Assembly (NCBI GenBank): GCA_004554555.1
Contig: SFLN01000035.1
Span: 1 to 15,959 of the forward strand
From: [Eubacterium] saphenum
Lineage (GTDB): Bacteria; Bacillota; Clostridia; Oscillospirales; Ruminococcaceae
Direction: 5' to 3'
DNA: 15,959 nucleotides
The position numbers and the translations under genes are program-made. This document shows positions 13,673 to 15,959 of this stretch, one piece after another. Each line of letters starts with the position of its first letter. The stretch's first letter is position 1. The notes beneath the pieces were generated by a model. It saw only the letters and a list, made by a program, of their open reading frames with translations. It was not told the DNA's origin and did no database searches.

Positions 13673-15892
13673 TTACCCGATGAACGCTTTCAAAATCAAC
13701 AGCGAGTCCTTTGCGTTCATAAATCCGTCACCGTTTACGTCCGCCACGTTTATTCCCGTCACGCCAATCCCAAACTGCTTCTCGGGAACATTTGCCTCGG
13801 GATTTCCGTTTACATTCTGTGTGTCGGTTTTTTCATCGCTGCTTTCGGTTTTTGCGGGAGCGCTGCTGTTGTAGATGAAGTACTTCAAAACCTCCAGCGA
13901 GTCCTGCGCGTTCACATAACCATCATCGTTCACGTCGCCCATCACCGTTATCACATATTCTTCGCCCTTCGGTGAACTAACCTTCATTCCCGTTTTAACG
14001 CGCGCAGAGCTTGAAACAGCTTTTCCGTCCGCGTCGTACACCGAAACGCTGCTTCCGTATTTGAAAAGATTTTTGAAACTCGCCGCGCTGTATCCCGAGC
14101 TTAAAGGCACAATTATGCTGTGACTGTCCGAGTCGATTTCGAGCTTGTCAGAGCGCAGGTCAAATCTTTGCAGAACCGTGCTGATATAGTAGGTTCCGCC
14201 CTCGCTTACGTCAACGGACAGGTTTCCGCTTTTCACGGTTGCTTCTCCTATCAGACTGCCCGATGAATTCCACTTATAATAGTAGTATGTGCCGTCGGCA
14301 AATTTATCCGAAACGTTCATCGTAAGCGTGCCCGTTCCCGCAAAAGCGCCGCTTTGCGTTGTCGAGAACGCAAGATAACCGCCCGCTCTTCCGCTTTCCA
14401 GCATTATCGCGTCCTCATCAGCCGGCGTGTCGGTTATCTCGGGGTTAAAGTCAGCGGGAGCGGTTACTTTTGTTCCGAGGAATTTCCAGCTGTATTTTCT
14501 TCCGCTGCGGGTAGTTCCCGACGCGGAAACCGACTTTCCGCTTTCACCGAAAATTGTCTCAAAACTTGATTTCGGGATAACGTCCGGCAAGACGAGCTTT
14601 GTTTTTTCAAGATTTTTCTGCGCGTTCTGGAACGAGAGTATTGCGCTTTTTGCCGAGGTGAGCGTTGCGTTTGTATCCGCAGCGATTGTCGTTATTTTGT
14701 CCAGCGCTTTTTGCAGGCTGTTCCAAGACGAGGGCGTGTAGTCCTCTTCCTTGTAGGTTTTTCCGACAGACGAAAGCTCGGTGAGCACCGTTTTCGTGTT
14801 CGCGTCAATTCCCAAAATCAGCGAGCTTTTCGCTGCGTCAAGCTGTTCAAGCGCCGTTTTCAGCATCTCCGCGTCAGAGTTCGGGTAATCGAAAATCGCC
14901 TGCGCGGTTTTCTGCGCGTTTTCAAAATTCGTCCAGCTTACTGAGGTATACAGCGTTTTGTCGTAGTTTTCAACCTCGGCGAGAAGCGTTTCAAGACGCG
15001 CTTTCGCGGTTGTCGGAGAGCTTCCGTCAAGCAGGAAAATCTTTATCTCGGTGTTAGTATTGGCATTATTTGCGTTGTCAAACAGACGAACCGTTATCGC
15101 GGCAGATGTGTAATTTACATCGGCGGGAAGCTCGATTTCATCGTCATCGTTGATGTAATCATCAAGCGCGGTTTCGCCGTTGTCATCGGTAACGATATGG
15201 AGCGGCTGGTCGTAACGGCTGTCGGGGTCGTACAAAAACTCCGGCAGCGCCGAGCCGTCGTCAAATTGGATATCCGCGAGAATTTTCTTTTGGAAATCGT
15301 CAACGTCAATCTTTTCGCCGTCCATAAAATAATACACCGGCGTCTGCGCGATTATCGCACGCTGGTTTTCACCCGAAAGCAGGTTGAAGTCTATGTATTT
15401 TTCTTTAATCCCGTCAAGCACATACCAAGACGGTACACTGTTCAGATAGTTATAGCTCACGTCAAGGTAATCCAGCTCCTTGAGCGCGCTCAAGTTCAGT
15501 GTCGCGACATTGTACTTGTTTTGGAGATTGTTGTGCGAAAGGTCGAGGCTGCGCAGATTTTCCATATATTTTATGCATTTCGGAATGTCCACAAGCTCCA
15601 TATCGCTCAAATCCAGGTTGGTGATTTTCTGCAAATCACCGTAGGTTATATCATAAATATCTTTTCCGCAGGCGTCCTCTATCACTTCAAGCAGCTTCTC
15701 TTGAACGTCTGCGGGGTTGCGCGTGCTAAAATCGCCTACACGCGAAGCAAGGTTGTGAAGTCCGTCAAACGTGTATTCAATATCAGCCGCAAACGCGCTC
15801 ATAGAAAGCGACGGCGCTATCGTTCCCGATAAAACCGAAAACGCGCAAATTCCCGCAGTCAAAGCCGATACGATTTTTCCTCTGATTTTCAC
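13673..15892 (-). CDS. Secreted leucine-rich-repeat protein with split dockerin module
   Basis: A 739-residue exported protein. Residues 1-36 are a signal peptide (basic MKIRGK, hydrophobic core, AFA-AD cleavage near 35-37). Residues 87-155 hold three to four leucine-rich repeats (ITNLDLSDMEL, LRSLDLSHNNL, LDYLDVSYNYL). Residues 295-360 and 365-430 are two helical FIVAR-like repeats, each with a central W (W320, W390). A beta-rich part follows (about 460-640). The end carries two dockerin-type calcium loops, D653-D664 (DVNDDGYVNAQD) and D718-D729 (DVNGDGFMNAKD). The loops start 65 residues apart, roughly twice the usual spacing, because of a Ser/Thr/Glu/Asn-rich insert. No LPXTG anchor or catalytic domain is visible, so it is probably a binding or surface-assembly protein. 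The start is GTG at 15892, with AAAGGAAG before it. Confidence 0.85.
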   Translation of the reverse strand: MKIRGKIVSALTAGICAFSVLSGTIAPSLSMSAFAADIEYTFDGLHNLASRVGDFSTRNPADVQEKLLEVIEDACGKDIYDITYGDLQKITNLDLSDMELVDIPKCIKYMENLRSLDLSHNNLQNKYNVATLNLSALKELDYLDVSYNYLNSVPSWYVLDGIKEKYIDFNLLSGENQRAIIAQTPVYYFMDGEKIDVDDFQKKILADIQFDDGSALPEFLYDPDSRYDQPLHIVTDDNGETALDDYINDDDEIELPADVNYTSAAITVRLFDNANNANTNTEIKIFLLDGSSPTTAKARLETLLAEVENYDKTLYTSVSWTNFENAQKTAQAIFDYPNSDAEMLKTALEQLDAAKSSLILGIDANTKTVLTELSSVGKTYKEEDYTPSSWNSLQKALDKITTIAADTNATLTSAKSAILSFQNAQKNLEKTKLVLPDVIPKSSFETIFGESGKSVSASGTTRSGRKYSWKFLGTKVTAPADFNPEITDTPADEDAIMLESGRAGGYLAFSTTQSGAFAGTGTLTMNVSDKFADGTYYYYKWNSSGSLIGEATVKSGNLSVDVSEGGTYYISTVLQRFDLRSDKLEIDSDSHSIIVPLSSGYSAASFKNLFKYGSSVSVYDADGKAVSSSARVKTGMKVSSPKGEEYVITVMGDVNDDGYVNAQDSLEVLKYFIYNSSAPAKTESSDEKTDTQNVNGNPEANVPEKQFGIGVTGINVADVNGDGFMNAKDSLLILKAFIG

Positions 15893-15931
15893 GAAAATCT
15901 TCCTTTCTCAAATAAAGGCTATATTTACTAA

Positions 15932-15940
15932 ATTATAACA
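15932..15940 (-). promoter_or_regulatory. Extended -10 promoter of the LRR-dockerin gene
   Basis: On the - strand a perfect TATAAT (15937-15932) is preceded by TGT (15940-15938), forming an extended -10. A -35 is only weakly matched (TGTAAA at the window edge, 15959-15954, 16-base spacer). The leader would be about 35 bases before the GTG start. Confidence 0.65.
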
Positions 15941-15959
15941 CATTTTCTCGGTTTTTACA

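Overview
The window looks like chromosomal DNA from an anaerobic, low-to-mid GC Gram-positive of the Clostridia, most likely a Ruminococcus-like member of the Oscillospiraceae. This rests on strong AGGAGG-type ribosome binding sites, TTGACA/TATAAT promoters with 17-base spacers, a YtrA-type GntR regulator fused into an ABC operon, a secreted protein ending in dockerin-type calcium loops, and a DUF6273-like domain joined to a TIR domain. The taxonomic call is inference; no rRNA or tRNA gene is present.

Left part (124-4073, + strand): one clear promoter, three tightly packed genes and one terminator. The genes encode a stand-alone two-receiver response regulator, a membrane-anchored TIR protein with an outward-facing DUF6273-like domain, and a DHH/DHHA1 phosphoesterase with an unusual C-terminal extension. 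This is the most promising candidate for an undescribed signalling or defence module, since it pairs a possible NAD-consuming or nucleotide-making domain with a possible nucleotide-degrading enzyme.

Middle left (4076-6811, - strand): a GntR-ATPase-permease-permease operon. Its start/stop codons overlap or nearly touch, and a perfect inverted repeat covers the -10 of a consensus promoter, so self-repression is likely. The converging operons share a bidirectional terminator at 4043-4069.

Hairpin field (6832-7450): no credible gene, but about a dozen consecutive stem-loops, several exactly 33 bases long. Related copies differ by paired (compensatory) substitutions.

Middle right (7485-11080): two ABC exporter half-transporters on the - strand form a typical heterodimer with one degenerate ATP site. 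They are divergent from an SDR oxidoreductase gene (11161-11928); the two promoters lie nearly back to back. The SDR gene is followed by a 97-base tandem repeat array (about 11947-12598).

Right part (12700-15959): a YbgC/FadM-type thioesterase gene converges on smpB across a terminator. Upstream of smpB lies a large secreted leucine-rich-repeat protein with two helical FIVAR-like repeats and a split dockerin module.
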